This document shows, piece by piece, positions 38,792-50,260 of a stretch of DNA of 64,000 nucleotides; positions within the stretch are counted from its first letter, which is position 1, and every line of letters begins with the position of its first letter. Below the pieces are notes generated by a model, which worked only from the letters and a program-made list of their open reading frames with translations, did not search any database and was not told where the DNA came from. The position numbers and the translations under genes were made by a program. The DNA comes from Mortierella alpina. Taxonomy: Eukaryota; Mortierellomycota; Mortierellomycetes; Mortierellales; Mortierellaceae. Location: assembly GCA_029449245.1 (NCBI GenBank), contig JANATF010000021.1, positions 186,001-250,000 on the forward strand, written 5' to 3'.

Positions 38792-38992
38792 TTACAGACA
38801 TACAGTGAGATAGATACCATTACTTGCACAGGTGTCACAGCATGATGTGCATCCATGTTCACTGCCAGCAGAGCAGAAGCAAACATAGGGGTCCCCACAG
38901 CAACAAAAGGCGGCACAGCTGCTAACCATGAGCAATACCATGATGAGTGCCATTAACAGCTGCATCGTAGCACGCATTGTATACATGCTCAT
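38792..38992 (-). CDS. Small secreted cysteine-rich peptide 2
   Basis: 66 residues from ATG 38992 (an alternative start two codons later would match peptide 1 exactly). The signal peptide resembles that of peptide 1 (MYTMRATMQLLMALIM). The mature part holds eleven cysteines (FCCCG, VCFCSAG, GCTSCCDTC, TVCL). Both genes share the CCAGGGTTCTGA block upstream, here about 15 bp before the ATG side of the leader and about 180 bp away in peptide 1, as if about 150 bp had been inserted or lost. Family unknown; likely an extracellular, disulfide-rich peptide. Confidence 0.55.
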   Translation of the reverse strand: MSMYTMRATMQLLMALIMVLLMVSSCAAFCCCGDPYVCFCSAGSEHGCTSCCDTCASNGIYLTVCL

Positions 38993-39540
38993 AAACGGGC
39001 TAGATATTGCCAGGGTTCTGAGACGATTCTTGTAGGTGTTCCTGAGGTCGTTCCAAGTTATCCAATGCGTTTGTCTAAAGGATCATGATTTCGGACAAGT
39101 GAGCTGAGGATAGCAAATTTTGTGGATCTAAAGTACAACCGTAATAGTCCTGGCATTTTGCCTTACAAGACTCTGGTCAGGTCGTGCAGGTCTTGTGAGT
39201 TCCCAGGAATTGTTCTTATGAGAGCTTTGTGATGGTGCTTGTGATAGCTCTGCTGGGAGTTGCTTTGCGCGATGAGGGAGTTGATGAGTCTTGATTCTTG
39301 AGGTAGGATCAGATGTGTGCTGGTGCAGGATGACAATCACGATCCCTCTCTTTATATGATGAGGATCAATAAGGTGAGTCATCTAGCTCCATTTGGAGAG
39401 AGGATTCAAATCACTCTTATAGTTAAGGACAAGAGGCCAGGAGCTTACTGAGGCAGGGGAGACTTGTAACAACAAAGGATATGCAAAAAAAAAGAGCGAT
39501 ACACCATTGATAGACTAGATCAATGAATAAGACGGACGAG

Positions 39541-39905
39541 GGATGCATAAAAAAAATCAATGGCATGAGTGAAAGAGGCGGGATGCATAAAAAAAGATCA
39601 AGAGCATGAGTGAAAGAGGAGGGATACATAAAAAAAGATCAAGAGCATGAGTGAAAGAGGAGGGATGCATAAAAAAAGATCAAGAGCATGAGTGAAAGAG
39701 GAGGGATACATAAAAAAAGATCAAGAGCATGAGTGAAAGAGGAGGGATGCATAAAAAAGATCAAGAGCATGAGTGAAAGAGGAGGGATACATAAAAAAGA
39801 TCAATGGCATGAGTGAAAGAGGCGGGATGCATAAAAAAAGATCAAGAGCATGAGTGAAAGAGGAGGGATACATAAAAAAGATCAAGAGCAGAGTAACAGA
39901 GGAGG
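39541..39905. repeat. 41-bp minisatellite, about nine units
   Basis: Tandem units of GATCAAGAGCATGAGTGAAA, then GAGGAGGGAT(G/A)CATAAAAAA. Units differ at G/A in (G/A)CATAAA, in A-run length, and in AGAGC versus ATGGC. Translated ORFs across it are repeat artefacts. Confidence 0.9.
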
Positions 39906-39909
39906 GATA

Positions 39910-40500
39910 TAGCGACGTTTCTTTTAGTAAAAGCAAAGTTCTCGATGTACTTACCTTCAAAGATGAAGCCATATGTGTTCAGGCTCATCGCCGTCTTTTC
40001 TGTCACGAACCGCGATGATTGTTCTAGGCCTCGATCGTGAACGACGCTAGGCTGCCTGTCTACGGACTGGCGTTGCCCCACTTTCAGTTCCGATCGATTG
40101 TCTTCATCGAGAGCTTGTTGCCAACAATGTTAAGATTAACCTTCCCTTCGGAATGCAGCAAGACTGTCACGCAGCCTTCGCCTTCGATCCGGCTTGTCAC
40201 CCCTGGATCTAGAACGATGATATTCCGGAACCTTGTCCGTCTGTCTCCAGGTATCCGCGTCTGGTCCTTAACTTCTTACATGGGCTACTGCGACTCCACG
40301 CCCCTGTTTAGGTTCCGCCAGGAATCCGATCTGTCCCTTACTTCCTGTTTTCCTCTCATATAAATACCGCATAGTCTCCCTCTATCTTTGTTCCTCAGTC
40401 TGAAATAGCTTACTCACCTAGTCTAGTCCTCTTGCCTGTTCACTCCTTGTTCACCTTAATCAATATAACACTCGTTTTACACACCATACTTAAATCTGCC
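39910..40500. other. Possible promoter or LTR-like region, unresolved
   Basis: CATATAAATACCGCATAG at about 40358-40375 is a good TATA-type element, followed by CT-rich leader-like sequence. No terminal TG/CA pair with a direct duplication was found, so I cannot call it an LTR. Confidence 0.3.
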
Positions 40501-40507
40501 TGTCAGT

Positions 40508-40672
40508 CCTTGACATTTTCGTCCATCTCGGCCATGCGGAACGCAAGATGTCATGCAGTTGACGCCCGATCTTCCACGTTGATTCTCGCTTGTACTTGAT
40601 GCCATCGGTGTCCCACTGTCTAGCACCTTCAATGCTCAGCCAATCTGCTCTTTTGGGTCCAAACTCTCATAA
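40508..40672 (-). pseudogene. Unidentified coding fragment
   Basis: A 53-codon open stretch rich in Trp and charged residues (RADWLSIEGARQWDTDG, WKIGRQLHDILRSAWPRW) without a start codon. It looks like a fragment of a larger protein, not recognised. TTGGTGGTTCTAGCGACGG lies just upstream on the same strand. Confidence 0.3.
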
Positions 40673-40779
40673 GTAACCGTCGCTAGAACCACCAATTTTT
40701 TTTCCACTTTTTTCTTTTTGCTAGTTATGTCTCTTTGTGCTCTCAATCCCCTAACTTTCACCCCCAACAAGGATAAGGT

Positions 40780-40985
40780 TAGGAAGATCTTACAACTAAC
40801 AAAAAATCTATACAATTAACAAAAAAGAACGGATCAAAAAAACCTGAATCCTCAAAATTGATAGGTACTAAAAATTGATTTGCTTCTTGCAACTAACAAA
40901 AAAGAACGGGTCAAAAAAACCTGAATCTTACAACTAATATTACAACTAACAAAAAAGAATCTTACAACTAACAAAAAAGACAATA
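40780..40985. repeat. Cluster of TTACAACTAACAAAAAAGA repeats
   Basis: About six imperfect copies of a unit around ACAACTAACAAAAAAGAA, two of them inside a longer direct repeat ending GTCAAAAAAACCTGAATC. Lies next to the LINE 3' end. Confidence 0.75.
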
Positions 40986-43452
40986 TCTGATGGACTTTTC
41001 TATGTAGGATGTAGCATGAGGGTGTCTTTTTTTTTTTTTTTGTTTATAAGAGATTTATTGCGTCAGAGTGTGTGCAAAAATTCAATACTCCCCACCCCGC
41101 CGCCGATCAAAAGGATATAAAAATGAATACTTTCTGCAAGTACAAAAGTTACATCAAAGGGGAGAAGGAGAGAGAGGAGAGAAATATAACAGGTAACAGG
41201 GTAGAAGGGGTCCAAGCAACGTAGAGTACAAAAGAAACAAGAGAAAGGAATAAAGTACAGTGTTAGGTGGGGAAATTAGTGTCCGTCGTCAGGTCTGCTG
41301 CGGGTGTAGGCGGTTGGTGTCGCGCCTCCCTTTTGCGTCGCTCCTCCATCTGTGCCAAAACTTGAGTGAGCGCGATGTCAACGGCGCTTAGAACTCTCGT
41401 GTTATCAAAGATCTGATCTTCACGGATGAAGTCGAAGTGGTGACGCCAGATGGTGGCCAAGATGGATCCAAGCAGGAGGATGATGGGTACGTTGTTGAGA
41501 GGTGTCACTGTCTCTGGTCGGGGGAAAAAGAGACGTTCAACCTGATCGGCTGTCCAAGTGTGATCTTTGATGTACTTGGTCAGCGCTCCTTGCCAGACCG
41601 CGAGCTTCTGGGGGCAGCTGAAGAGGAGAGGTTGGTCCGTTTCGATCGCATTATTGCAGATACGACAGATGGGTTCTACCACGTCTGGGATGATTGCATG
41701 AAGGCGGACGCCAGAGGGGAGTTTGTTAATTAAAAGGCGCCACCAGACGTTGCGAACGTTGTGGGGCATATCAGCCCTCCAGAAACCAGTCCAAAAACGG
41801 GCCGTGAATGGCGGTGGGGCTGGGTCCATGGGAGGGTTTTGAGGTTGTGGTGCGGGGGGTTGGTAGATCCTGTCGAAGGCAGCGCGGCGGAGAATCCTCG
41901 TACTCGCGATCCCAAAGGCGCCTTTTCTGGAGTCGTCGACGATAATGGCATTAATGTGGTCAGCCAGGTCGTCCTCCAGTGACAGTGGTCCAATGTTATC
42001 CAGTGCTCGTTGTAGCACTGGGTGAGGGATGAAATGGTGGTTTCTGATGTTGTCCTCCAGGGCTCTCCTGTGTCTGTGACCAGCAACCCGTTCAGCTGAA
42101 GGAATGAACTCCAGATGTCCCTCTGTCTGTTCAGCGTTCGTCCAAAAGGGCCTGAGGACATGATCTGTACGCCAGGCGGGTGGGTGTGGTACAGGAACGC
42201 CGTCCGCGTCTAGCCATTGCGGAAGCAGCGTGGCCATCATGGTGCCAAAAGGCGCTGCCTCAGCCTCGGCCTGAGTCCAGGAAATCAAGGGGATCGTCTT
42301 GATGGACTGCACCAAGCCTCGGAGGATCGAGTGCGGGCGGAAGTACTTCTTTCCAGGAGTCAGATAGAAGTCTGGGTTCGTAAAAGGAGCAAGAGGGTAG
42401 TCAGAGGAGGTTTGTTTGCATAGCATGTCTTTGAAGAGGGAAGCCATGAATGAGGTGGAGTCAGAGCAGATCCTCTGCACCGCACGGAGTTGAAAGGCCA
42501 ATGCCTGAGACCCAATGTCGACCAGTCCAAGTCCTCCCTGAGAGCGTCGTAGGCAGATGAAGTCCCACGATGGGGCAGGGAAAAAGGGCAAGGTGAACTT
42601 GCGTATCGATCCTTGTACTTTCCTCGTCCATGAGCGGGTTGGGGGTTGGACCGAAATGACATGCCAAAGTCTGGAGAGCAGGAGAGAGTTGGCAATCAGA
42701 CCTCTTCCCATGACTGAGAGCTGGCGTCCATGTAAGGCGTTGATGTGGTGTTTGATCTTGGTGTGGATATTGTCATAGAATGAGTCTCGTTGCTGTCGGG
42801 TCAGGGCAAGGGGGAATCCCAGATACGTTAGAGCTTTCTCGGCTCGTTTGGAGTGGATGTGGACGTGATCCTGCTGCAGAGCGTGCGAGAGTGCGCCCGC
42901 GCTTTTGAATAATGGGAAGGCAACAGTCTTCTTCAAATTCAGTCGCGCATTCGATGCTCGTCCGAAGGTGTCCATGATTCCTTTCAGGCAAGTCCATTCG
43001 TCAACAGTCCGGATTGCTGTCCACAGATCGTCCGCATAGGCCATCAATTTCAGGGGTTCCGCTCGTGCATGGTCGCAGAGTTTGATCCCTTCTATCTCTG
43101 GACAGGCGAGGATCGTGCGGAGGAGAGGTTCGATGGCAATGCTATAGAGGAGAGGTGAGAGTGGGTCACCTTGTCTCAGTCCACGTTGTTGTGCGAATGG
43201 TTGAGCTAGGTAACCGTTGATGTTGAGGTTGATGTGGGTGTTGAAGAACAGAGTGAAGATAGAATCGATGAGGCCTGTTGGGAAACGCATCCGTTCCATG
43301 ACTGCACGCAGGTATGTTGGGTGCACCCGGTCGTATGCCTTTTCCTGATCAAAAAGGATGCCAACGCCGTCGATCTTGTATCTCTCGCAGTGTTCCCTGA
43401 AGGCTGCCATGACCAGTCCATTGTCCGATATCTTCCTTCCAGGCACAAATCC

Positions 43453-43936
43453 TGTGCAATATTCACCAGAGTCCAGTAGTAAGTACACAGAGATACGAAC
43501 GCGTCTACTATCGTAGACTCCTTAACAAAGACCAACGAGTCCAATCAAAACAGTGAAAGTGCTTGCCTAGAAGATACAAAATGTCATATCTAGAAGCTTG
43601 GCTCCAGGTACCAATCATGGACCTTCGCCAGCACGAACTACATGAACCAGAAAGATGTTCCTGGTCCGGATCAGTCATCCGGTACCCATGCTATGTAGTA
43701 TTGGCGTAACGTCTAATGAATTAGGATCATGGCCAATCATTCAGAAGCTAGGACACGCGCCAGGCTATAGCCTTCCGCTATCCATCTCTTGGCAATGACT
43801 CCTTCACCTATCTATTTACCCAACATTACATCTCTGTAGTAACAATAAACATGTATAAATACCGGTGTGTGGTCAGTGTGGACCGACATCTTTTTCTCAC
43901 TTACTTTCCTATCATAAAACTTGCCTACACGTTTCA
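43453..43936 (+). repeat. Chromovirus 5' LTR (484 bp)
   Basis: TGTGCAATATTC...ACGTTTCA. TATA-like TGTATAAATACC at about 43852-43863 is the probable promoter, about 75 bp before the LTR end. Matches 49777-50260. Confidence 0.95.
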
Positions 43937-44029
43937 TTTTTTTAAGTGAAGTGCCAACACACCCCACACACCACATATCAAAACCTTAAAGCCTAAAAAA
44001 TAACCTTAAAAACAAAACTCCACGTCACC

Positions 44030-47000
44030 ATGCCCAAGATGATCAAGAAAACCGCTCGTCAGACTCGTGGAGAGAAAATTGCCGCCGCCGCCAAGCTTGC
44101 CGCCGCTCAACGTATCGAAGCCGCCGAAACCAAGCCCGACGATGCCCTTCGTCTGAATGAAGAACCTGAAATGGAGGCTGCTAGCAACTCCTCGACGGAG
44201 TCGACGCCGAACCCGGAGACAGCCGCTGTCACTACACCGATCGTCACCACACCAGCCATCGCTACACCAGCCATCGCTACACCAGACGACAACACTCAAG
44301 CCGTTGTGATCCCGGTCGTCACTCCGCCCCTTATGCCGACCGTCAGGCTTCCAGGAGCAGCCGCTCTGCGTGATGAAGATGTAACGATGTCGGAATGGAG
44401 TTATGAGGGTGAAAACTCCTCGGATACTGAATCCGAGATGGACCGAGAAGACGAAAAAGAGGCTATGATGATTGCAAGAGCCGCCGAACTGTACGTGGGT
44501 AATAAACCAATCACTAACGCTGAAGAACAGCATGCTGCGGTTGCCAAGCAAGGTACCAATCAGGATCTCCTGGATGGCATGTACAACCGTAGGGATCGAT
44601 TGATCCAACGTATGGTAACAGTCATGCGTTTAAACGAGAGCGCTGAAAAAGAGGCGCGAGAAATCAACCTGAAGACGTACGACGAAGCCGAGCGTACGTT
44701 GGAAGAACTGGAGGCGAACATCAAACGATGTGAGAGAGCCTTCAAGCTGTTCGACGACCTCGCCGAAAGGAGATTGACGCTCGCCGCTTCTCCCAAAGGG
44801 ATAACTGCTCCAACCGTGGAGGCCACTGCTCCGTGTACTGAGGTCGTGGTTAATACAGTGAATGGTAATGACCAGCGCAGGGATAATGCTTCCATGCATC
44901 ATCAATTGAAAGTTAATGATGATATGCCCCGTTTCTACAAAAACACAGATCCTCGTCAGTTCCTGGACCAGTTGAAGCATATGGTATTGCCCTTTGTCGG
45001 TAAGGAACTGTTCCACGCAAACTGCGATAGGTACCTCAGTTATTTGGTCATTAATGAATACCATCAACAGTGCCTGGAATTTGAGTTTAACAAGAGGAGA
45101 GAAGAGGGGAAGACTCTTACTTGGGAGGAATGCGAAGTTGTATTTCTAAAGATTGCATTAAGTGAACAAGAGCGTGTGGAACAGATTAAAAAATTACTTG
45201 AGACTGGTCGTGAAGAGCATGAATCCTACAGGCAATTCGCCATGAGGATTGCTCGTGACATGAGGCTTTATGGGATCAAAGATGACAATGAAATGGTATT
45301 GTCTTTGTTGAGTGCAACGGTGAATCCTGACACTTTCAACATGATGGTCACCCGCCTGCAGGTTTTAAATCAAAGTGCAGAGATGAGGTTTACCTCTATT
45401 GATGACTTTACTAAAATTATGAGCAATCTGCTTGGACCCTTAGCCGCCACCGCAAAGAAGGCTTATGCAACCGCTGTTAAAGATAACAGAAGGAACACCG
45501 GTCCCTATCGTCTTCAGAAGAAGATGAATGCTGCACCGTTCGCTCCGCAAGTCAGAGTTCAAGAGCAGCAGGTTAAGAGAATGCCTTTCCCTTTTCATTG
45601 TGCATCATGTGGCCCCAATAAGAGCCACAACACTGCCAATTGCATCGGGAATTGCTCCTACTGTGGCAAGAAGGGCCATGCCTGGAATGATTGCCGATTC
45701 CGCAAACATGCAGGATCAGGTGATGGTAACACAGGTACTCAAATGAATAGAGGAAACGGCAACTTTGCCGGCAATGCTCCTTCTATGACAAACAATAACA
45801 CATTCCGTCCTCACAATGGTAATGTCAAAGTGTGTGCCGTTTCTATTTCCCATAATGGACGCAATATTCGTACAGGTGCTGATAAAAACATTCTACTCTC
45901 TGAACAGGTCCTGCCCGAAGCTTCCAAAAGAAGCAATGAGCCAGTTAATGAACAAGTCAAGGATCGTGAGAATACAATTAGTAGAATCAATATGTGCAAT
46001 AGCAACAATAAATCAGAAAAAATCAGTGCAAATATCGTGTCAAAAAGTAATGGAAAAGAAGAGGAGTTGAATGTGAAAGTCCCAAAGAAGACTACGAGAT
46101 TGAGTAAGCGATTTCGTAAAAGAAAAAGAGCTCAAGCCCTCATCCATCTTGTGGATAAGAAAGGTCCGCTGAGTTTGACAGAAGCAACAAGAGTCAATAG
46201 GCATCTTGATCCGCCCCGTTGTGAAACAACACTCGTACCAAAGGACATGCGTATGACTTCATCTACAACTCCTAAAGTGTCGAGCATGTACGTCGATGAC
46301 TACTCAGATATCGATCTTGTTCAGATGATGATCCAGGAACAACAACAAAAGTTTGATGAGGACTTTGGTAAAGAACCATCGCACAAAGACGTCAAAGTGT
46401 CCTCTTTAAACACACTGAATGATGGTGAGTTTGGGATTGCTAAATTGCAAGCGTCGATGGAAAATGCTGAGAAACGAATCGTTGTCTCCATCATGTTAGA
46501 CGACGAAAGATATGATGCCTTGTTAGATACAGGGGCTACTGATAGCTGTATCAGGAAAGATATTGTTCTCAAACATGGGAAGCAAATCATTCCTGTAGAA
46601 GGACTAATCACCTTAGCTGACGAAAGTACTGTACCTCGAATTGGTCGTACAGAGAGTGTTGAACTACATTATGGTTCTCATTCTGTATCTGCTTCGCTTG
46701 AGGTGATTGATCAGTGCAACCCTTTTATCATCGGCATGGATCTTTTCCATCAACTTGGCTTTAGTATATCCGGTTTAAATAATCCTGGCGAAGACGCTAA
46801 TCAATTACCAGAACCAGAAGAAGATAAAAAACCTTCACTCATTCCTGGGCAACTGCCACAAGAGGAACTAACACAAGAGTTCATCAAGGCTAAAGAGGGA
46901 TTTATGGAACATATTGTAGCCAAATTGAAGGCAAACGCAGCGATACCCAAAAACAGCTATTGCGATATACCAGAAATGAAAGTATACCTTCCAGTACCAG

Positions 47001-49702
47001 AAGGCACAGTGTTGTTTCGAAGACCTCGGCCATTTGCAGAAAAATTAAAAAGTGTCTTTGATGATGCGATAAACAGATGGCTGAACGATGATGTTATCAC
47101 GCTTGCCCCTGTCGGAAATGTTCATAATAACACACTAACCCTAGCTGCTAAGAAAGATGCGCAGGGAAGTAAAACACTATGGCGAGTCTGTCTTGACCCA
47201 AGGCCTTTGAATAGGTTCTTGCCTGATGATAATTATCCTCTGCCTTTGATCTCCGACCTTATCGGAAAACTTGCAGGGAACTCGATCTACTCTACAATCG
47301 ATCTGTCCCAAGCATATCATCGGTTACCGGTACATCAAGATGACCAGCCACTGACAGCATTCATGCATAAAGGAACGCAATATATGTTTAAGAAAGCACC
47401 ATTTGGGCTTAAGCCTTTATCAAGTCTCTTTCAACGAGGAATGTCAAGGATCCTCGGTGATCTGCCGTTTGTGCTCAATTTTATTGATGACATTGTGATC
47501 TTCTCAAAAAATCGTGAAGAACACGCTGAGCATGTACGTACTGTAATTGAAAGGCTTACTGAAGCCAAACTCATAATCAATGAGAAGAAATGCAACTTTT
47601 ACAGTACCCAGATCGCGTTGCTAGGATTTGTGGTTGGCCTGCACGGCAAAAGTGTCGATCCCGTCAAATTCGCCAACATTGACGAATGGGATGAGCCAAC
47701 AACGGCAAAGCAAGTTCAATCCTATCTAGGCACGTTCAACTTTTTCAGAGAATACATCCCGATGTTCAGTACGGTTGCGGCGCCGTTAGATGCACTTCGC
47801 AGTCGAACCGAACCATTCACGTTGAACAAAGAGCAAAAAGAAGCTTTCGAGACTTTGAAAAAACTCCTTACAAATGCGCCTATTCTATCTTTTCCTGACT
47901 TCAAGTTGCCATTTTATGTGGCAACGGATGCTTCAGATGTTGGCATTGGAGCTGTTCTGTATCAACTACCAAAAGGCAAAGCTTATCCAAAAGATACAAG
48001 ATACGTCTCTTTTATGGCCAGATCCCTTCAAGACAGAGAACGCAAGTACAGTGCAACGAAAAAAGAGTTGCTCGGAATAGTCTTTGCTTTAAATAAGTTC
48101 CATTACTATTTATGGGGTAACCATTTCGAACTGTACACTGATCATCGTGCATTGATGTTCATTCATTCACAGCAGAATTTGAACTCCATGATGACTACAT
48201 GGCAGGATACTCTCCTGAATTATTCATTCACTGTTCATTATCGTCCTGGCATCCTCAATGTGCTGCCGGATGCACTTTCGCGCTTATTCCCTGCGAGAAT
48301 AAGACGCTACTCAGAACCTAAAGAGGAAGATCGCAAGATAGCTCTTGCCTATATGCATGTTCTTCAAAATGAAGAAACCGAGAGGGTTACTGTACCTGAA
48401 AAGGAAAGAGAAGAGATCCTATTTAAGTCGCATGCGATGGGTCATATCGGCACAAATGCCATGGTTGCAGAAATTCATAGACAAGGACAAACTTGGCCTA
48501 AATTGGCGAACGACTGCTCAGAATTCATTAAGCGTTGTCGTGAATGCCAGCGTATAAACATTGCGCGTAAAGGATATCATCCGATGAAAGCTGTTCATGC
48601 ACACCTTCCAGGAGAACACTTTGCCATTGATCTTGCCGGACCATTCAAAACGTCTGAAGATAACAATGTTTATCTGCTAGTCATGGTAGATGTTTGCACT
48701 AGATTCGTGTTGCTGGATGCTATACCAAATAAATCAGCTTACACGGTGGCTAAAGCCCTGTTCAACCGCTTCACGCTTATTGGATTTCCAAAAGTTCTTC
48801 AATCCGATAATGGTAAAGAATTTGTCAACGAAGTTGTCAGGATAATGGTATCCCAAATGTACATCAACCATAGGCTTATTACGCCTTATCATCCAAGAGG
48901 AAATGGAGTGGCAGAGAATCATGTTAAATCCTCCTGCAATATGATCCGCAAAATGGTTCAAGACAGAAGTCACCATTGGGATCGGCATGTTCCATTCATT
49001 CAATTGTCAATGAATACGAGAACTGTGCACTTGCACAACTCATCTCCATTCTCGCTCTTCTTCGCGCGACAAGCTAACGGCTTTAGTAACTATACTAATG
49101 ATGAGGGACAACCGCTGAGTCAAGAGAAATTACTTGAACGACTAAAATACATGACAGAAGTAGTATTTCCTGCGGTTGCTGAAAAGGCAAAATCTACGCA
49201 AGCAAAAATGATTGCCCGCTTCAATGCAACTGTACTTCACAATGAATATCCAGATGGTGCAAAGGTGATGACCCTTGATCCTCTTAAGGGAGACAAGTTG
49301 ACTCCGCGCTATGAAGGACCGTACACAGTGGTGCAGAGAACAAGCACTGGTGCATACGTCCTCAAAGACGGCACAGGAGAAGTTCTGGGACGTAATTACG
49401 CGCCATCTCAGTTAAAACTTGTGCTTGACGACTTCGAAGATACTGAGACGTACGAAGTTGAGGCCATTGTGGATCATCGACCTAGCAGAGCGACTCCCCA
49501 CGCGAGTGAATACTTCGTCAAGTGGAAAGGATTCTCCTCTGATAAAAATACCTGGGAACCAGAGGAACATTTCATTGAGCGCCGTTGTATTGCCGAATAT
49601 TGGGCTGATAACCATGCGAAGCATGCTACCCCTTCAGCTTTACCAGCCAAGAGGAAAAGGGCTGCTCGCGTCATGAAGTCGCGCAAACTCTCTAAGAATT
49701 AA
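44030..49702 (+). CDS. Chromovirus Gag-Pol polyprotein
   Basis: 1890 residues in one frame. Gag with coiled-coil and capsid-like region (residues about 150-480); CCHC knuckle CSYCGKKGHAWNDC (about 542); aspartic protease DALLDTGATDSC (about 830); reverse transcriptase with IDLSQAYHRLPV and FIDDIVIFSK (about 1150); RNase H (ATDASDVGIGAVLY, YTDHRALMF); integrase with HHCC zinc finger (HAMGHIGTNA to CRECQRINIARK) and catalytic Asp in FAIDLAGPF, Asp in LQSDNGKEF and the downstream Glu; and a C-terminal chromodomain (YEVEAIVDHRP, EYFVKWKGFSSDKNTWEPEE), which usually steers integration to marked heterochromatin. Gag and Pol are fused without frameshift or stop, as in Tf1-like chromoviruses. No disabling change seen. 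Confidence 0.95.
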   Translation: MPKMIKKTARQTRGEKIAAAAKLAAAQRIEAAETKPDDALRLNEEPEMEAASNSSTESTPNPETAAVTTPIVTTPAIATPAIATPDDNTQAVVIPVVTPPLMPTVRLPGAAALRDEDVTMSEWSYEGENSSDTESEMDREDEKEAMMIARAAELYVGNKPITNAEEQHAAVAKQGTNQDLLDGMYNRRDRLIQRMVTVMRLNESAEKEAREINLKTYDEAERTLEELEANIKRCERAFKLFDDLAERRLTLAASPKGITAPTVEATAPCTEVVVNTVNGNDQRRDNASMHHQLKVNDDMPRFYKNTDPRQFLDQLKHMVLPFVGKELFHANCDRYLSYLVINEYHQQCLEFEFNKRREEGKTLTWEECEVVFLKIALSEQERVEQIKKLLETGREEHESYRQFAMRIARDMRLYGIKDDNEMVLSLLSATVNPDTFNMMVTRLQVLNQSAEMRFTSIDDFTKIMSNLLGPLAATAKKAYATAVKDNRRNTGPYRLQKKMNAAPFAPQVRVQEQQVKRMPFPFHCASCGPNKSHNTANCIGNCSYCGKKGHAWNDCRFRKHAGSGDGNTGTQMNRGNGNFAGNAPSMTNNNTFRPHNGNVKVCAVSISHNGRNIRTGADKNILLSEQVLPEASKRSNEPVNEQVKDRENTISRINMCNSNNKSEKISANIVSKSNGKEEELNVKVPKKTTRLSKRFRKRKRAQALIHLVDKKGPLSLTEATRVNRHLDPPRCETTLVPKDMRMTSSTTPKVSSMYVDDYSDIDLVQMMIQEQQQKFDEDFGKEPSHKDVKVSSLNTLNDGEFGIAKLQASMENAEKRIVVSIMLDDERYDALLDTGATDSCIRKDIVLKHGKQIIPVEGLITLADESTVPRIGRTESVELHYGSHSVSASLEVIDQCNPFIIGMDLFHQLGFSISGLNNPGEDANQLPEPEEDKKPSLIPGQLPQEELTQEFIKAKEGFMEHIVAKLKANAAIPKNSYCDIPEMKVYLPVPEGTVLFRRPRPFAEKLKSVFDDAINRWLNDDVITLAPVGNVHNNTLTLAAKKDAQGSKTLWRVCLDPRPLNRFLPDDNYPLPLISDLIGKLAGNSIYSTIDLSQAYHRLPVHQDDQPLTAFMHKGTQYMFKKAPFGLKPLSSLFQRGMSRILGDLPFVLNFIDDIVIFSKNREEHAEHVRTVIERLTEAKLIINEKKCNFYSTQIALLGFVVGLHGKSVDPVKFANIDEWDEPTTAKQVQSYLGTFNFFREYIPMFSTVAAPLDALRSRTEPFTLNKEQKEAFETLKKLLTNAPILSFPDFKLPFYVATDASDVGIGAVLYQLPKGKAYPKDTRYVSFMARSLQDRERKYSATKKELLGIVFALNKFHYYLWGNHFELYTDHRALMFIHSQQNLNSMMTTWQDTLLNYSFTVHYRPGILNVLPDALSRLFPARIRRYSEPKEEDRKIALAYMHVLQNEETERVTVPEKEREEILFKSHAMGHIGTNAMVAEIHRQGQTWPKLANDCSEFIKRCRECQRINIARKGYHPMKAVHAHLPGEHFAIDLAGPFKTSEDNNVYLLVMVDVCTRFVLLDAIPNKSAYTVAKALFNRFTLIGFPKVLQSDNGKEFVNEVVRIMVSQMYINHRLITPYHPRGNGVAENHVKSSCNMIRKMVQDRSHHWDRHVPFIQLSMNTRTVHLHNSSPFSLFFARQANGFSNYTNDEGQPLSQEKLLERLKYMTEVVFPAVAEKAKSTQAKMIARFNATVLHNEYPDGAKVMTLDPLKGDKLTPRYEGPYTVVQRTSTGAYVLKDGTGEVLGRNYAPSQLKLVLDDFEDTETYEVEAIVDHRPSRATPHASEYFVKWKGFSSDKNTWEPEEHFIERRCIAEYWADNHAKHATPSALPAKRKRAARVMKSRKLSKN

Positions 49703-49776
49703 TCTCAAACGACTCTGTTTCATATGCCGTATCATACCCTGGAACTCGTGCCTCGTTCTCCAAGGGGAGGGGAAGC

Positions 49777-50260
49777 TGTGCAATATTCACCAGAGTCCAG
49801 TAGTAAGTACACAGAGATACGAACGCGTCTACTATCGTAGACTCCTTAACAAAGACCAACGAGTCCAATCAAAACAGTGAAAGTGCTTGCCTAGAAGATA
49901 CAAAATGTCATATCTAGAAGCTTGGCTCCAGGTACCAATCATGGACCTTCGCCAGCACGAACTACATGAACCAGAAAGATGTTCCTGGTCCGGATCAGTC
50001 ATCCGGTACCCATGCTATGTAGTATTGGCGTAACGTCTAATGAATTAGGATCATGGCCAATCATTCAGAAGCTAGGACACGCGCCAGGCTATAGCCTTCC
50101 GCTATCCATCTCTTGGCAATGACTCCTTCACCTATCTATTTACCCAACATTACATCTCTGTAGTAACAATAAACATGTATAAATACCGGTGTGTGGTCAG
50201 TGTGGACCGACATCTTTTTCTCACTTACTTTCCTATCATAAAACTTGCCTACACGTTTCA
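49777..50260 (+). repeat. Chromovirus 3' LTR (484 bp)
   Basis: Appears identical to the 5' LTR; followed by the AATCC duplication and LINE ORF2 sequence. Confidence 0.95.

Larger units (their letters stand above)
43453..50260 (+). mobile_element. Full-length chromovirus (Ty3/gypsy LTR retrotransposon)
   Basis: 6808 bp: 5' LTR 43453-43936, one gag-pol ORF, purine tract (AAGGGGAGGGGAAG) at about 49762-49775, and 3' LTR 49777-50260. Both LTRs are 484 bp and look identical by eye. The target duplication AATCC flanks it (43448-43452, 50261-50265). All this indicates a very recent insertion with intact coding. No standard tRNA-type primer site TGGT follows the 5' LTR (TTTTTTTAAGTGAAGTGCC instead), so self-priming or an unusual primer is possible. 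Confidence 0.95.

Noticed and set aside
39423-39972. Minus-strand ORFs with repeated FMYPSSFTHALDL
   Set aside because: Generated by the 41-bp minisatellite; frame varies between units.
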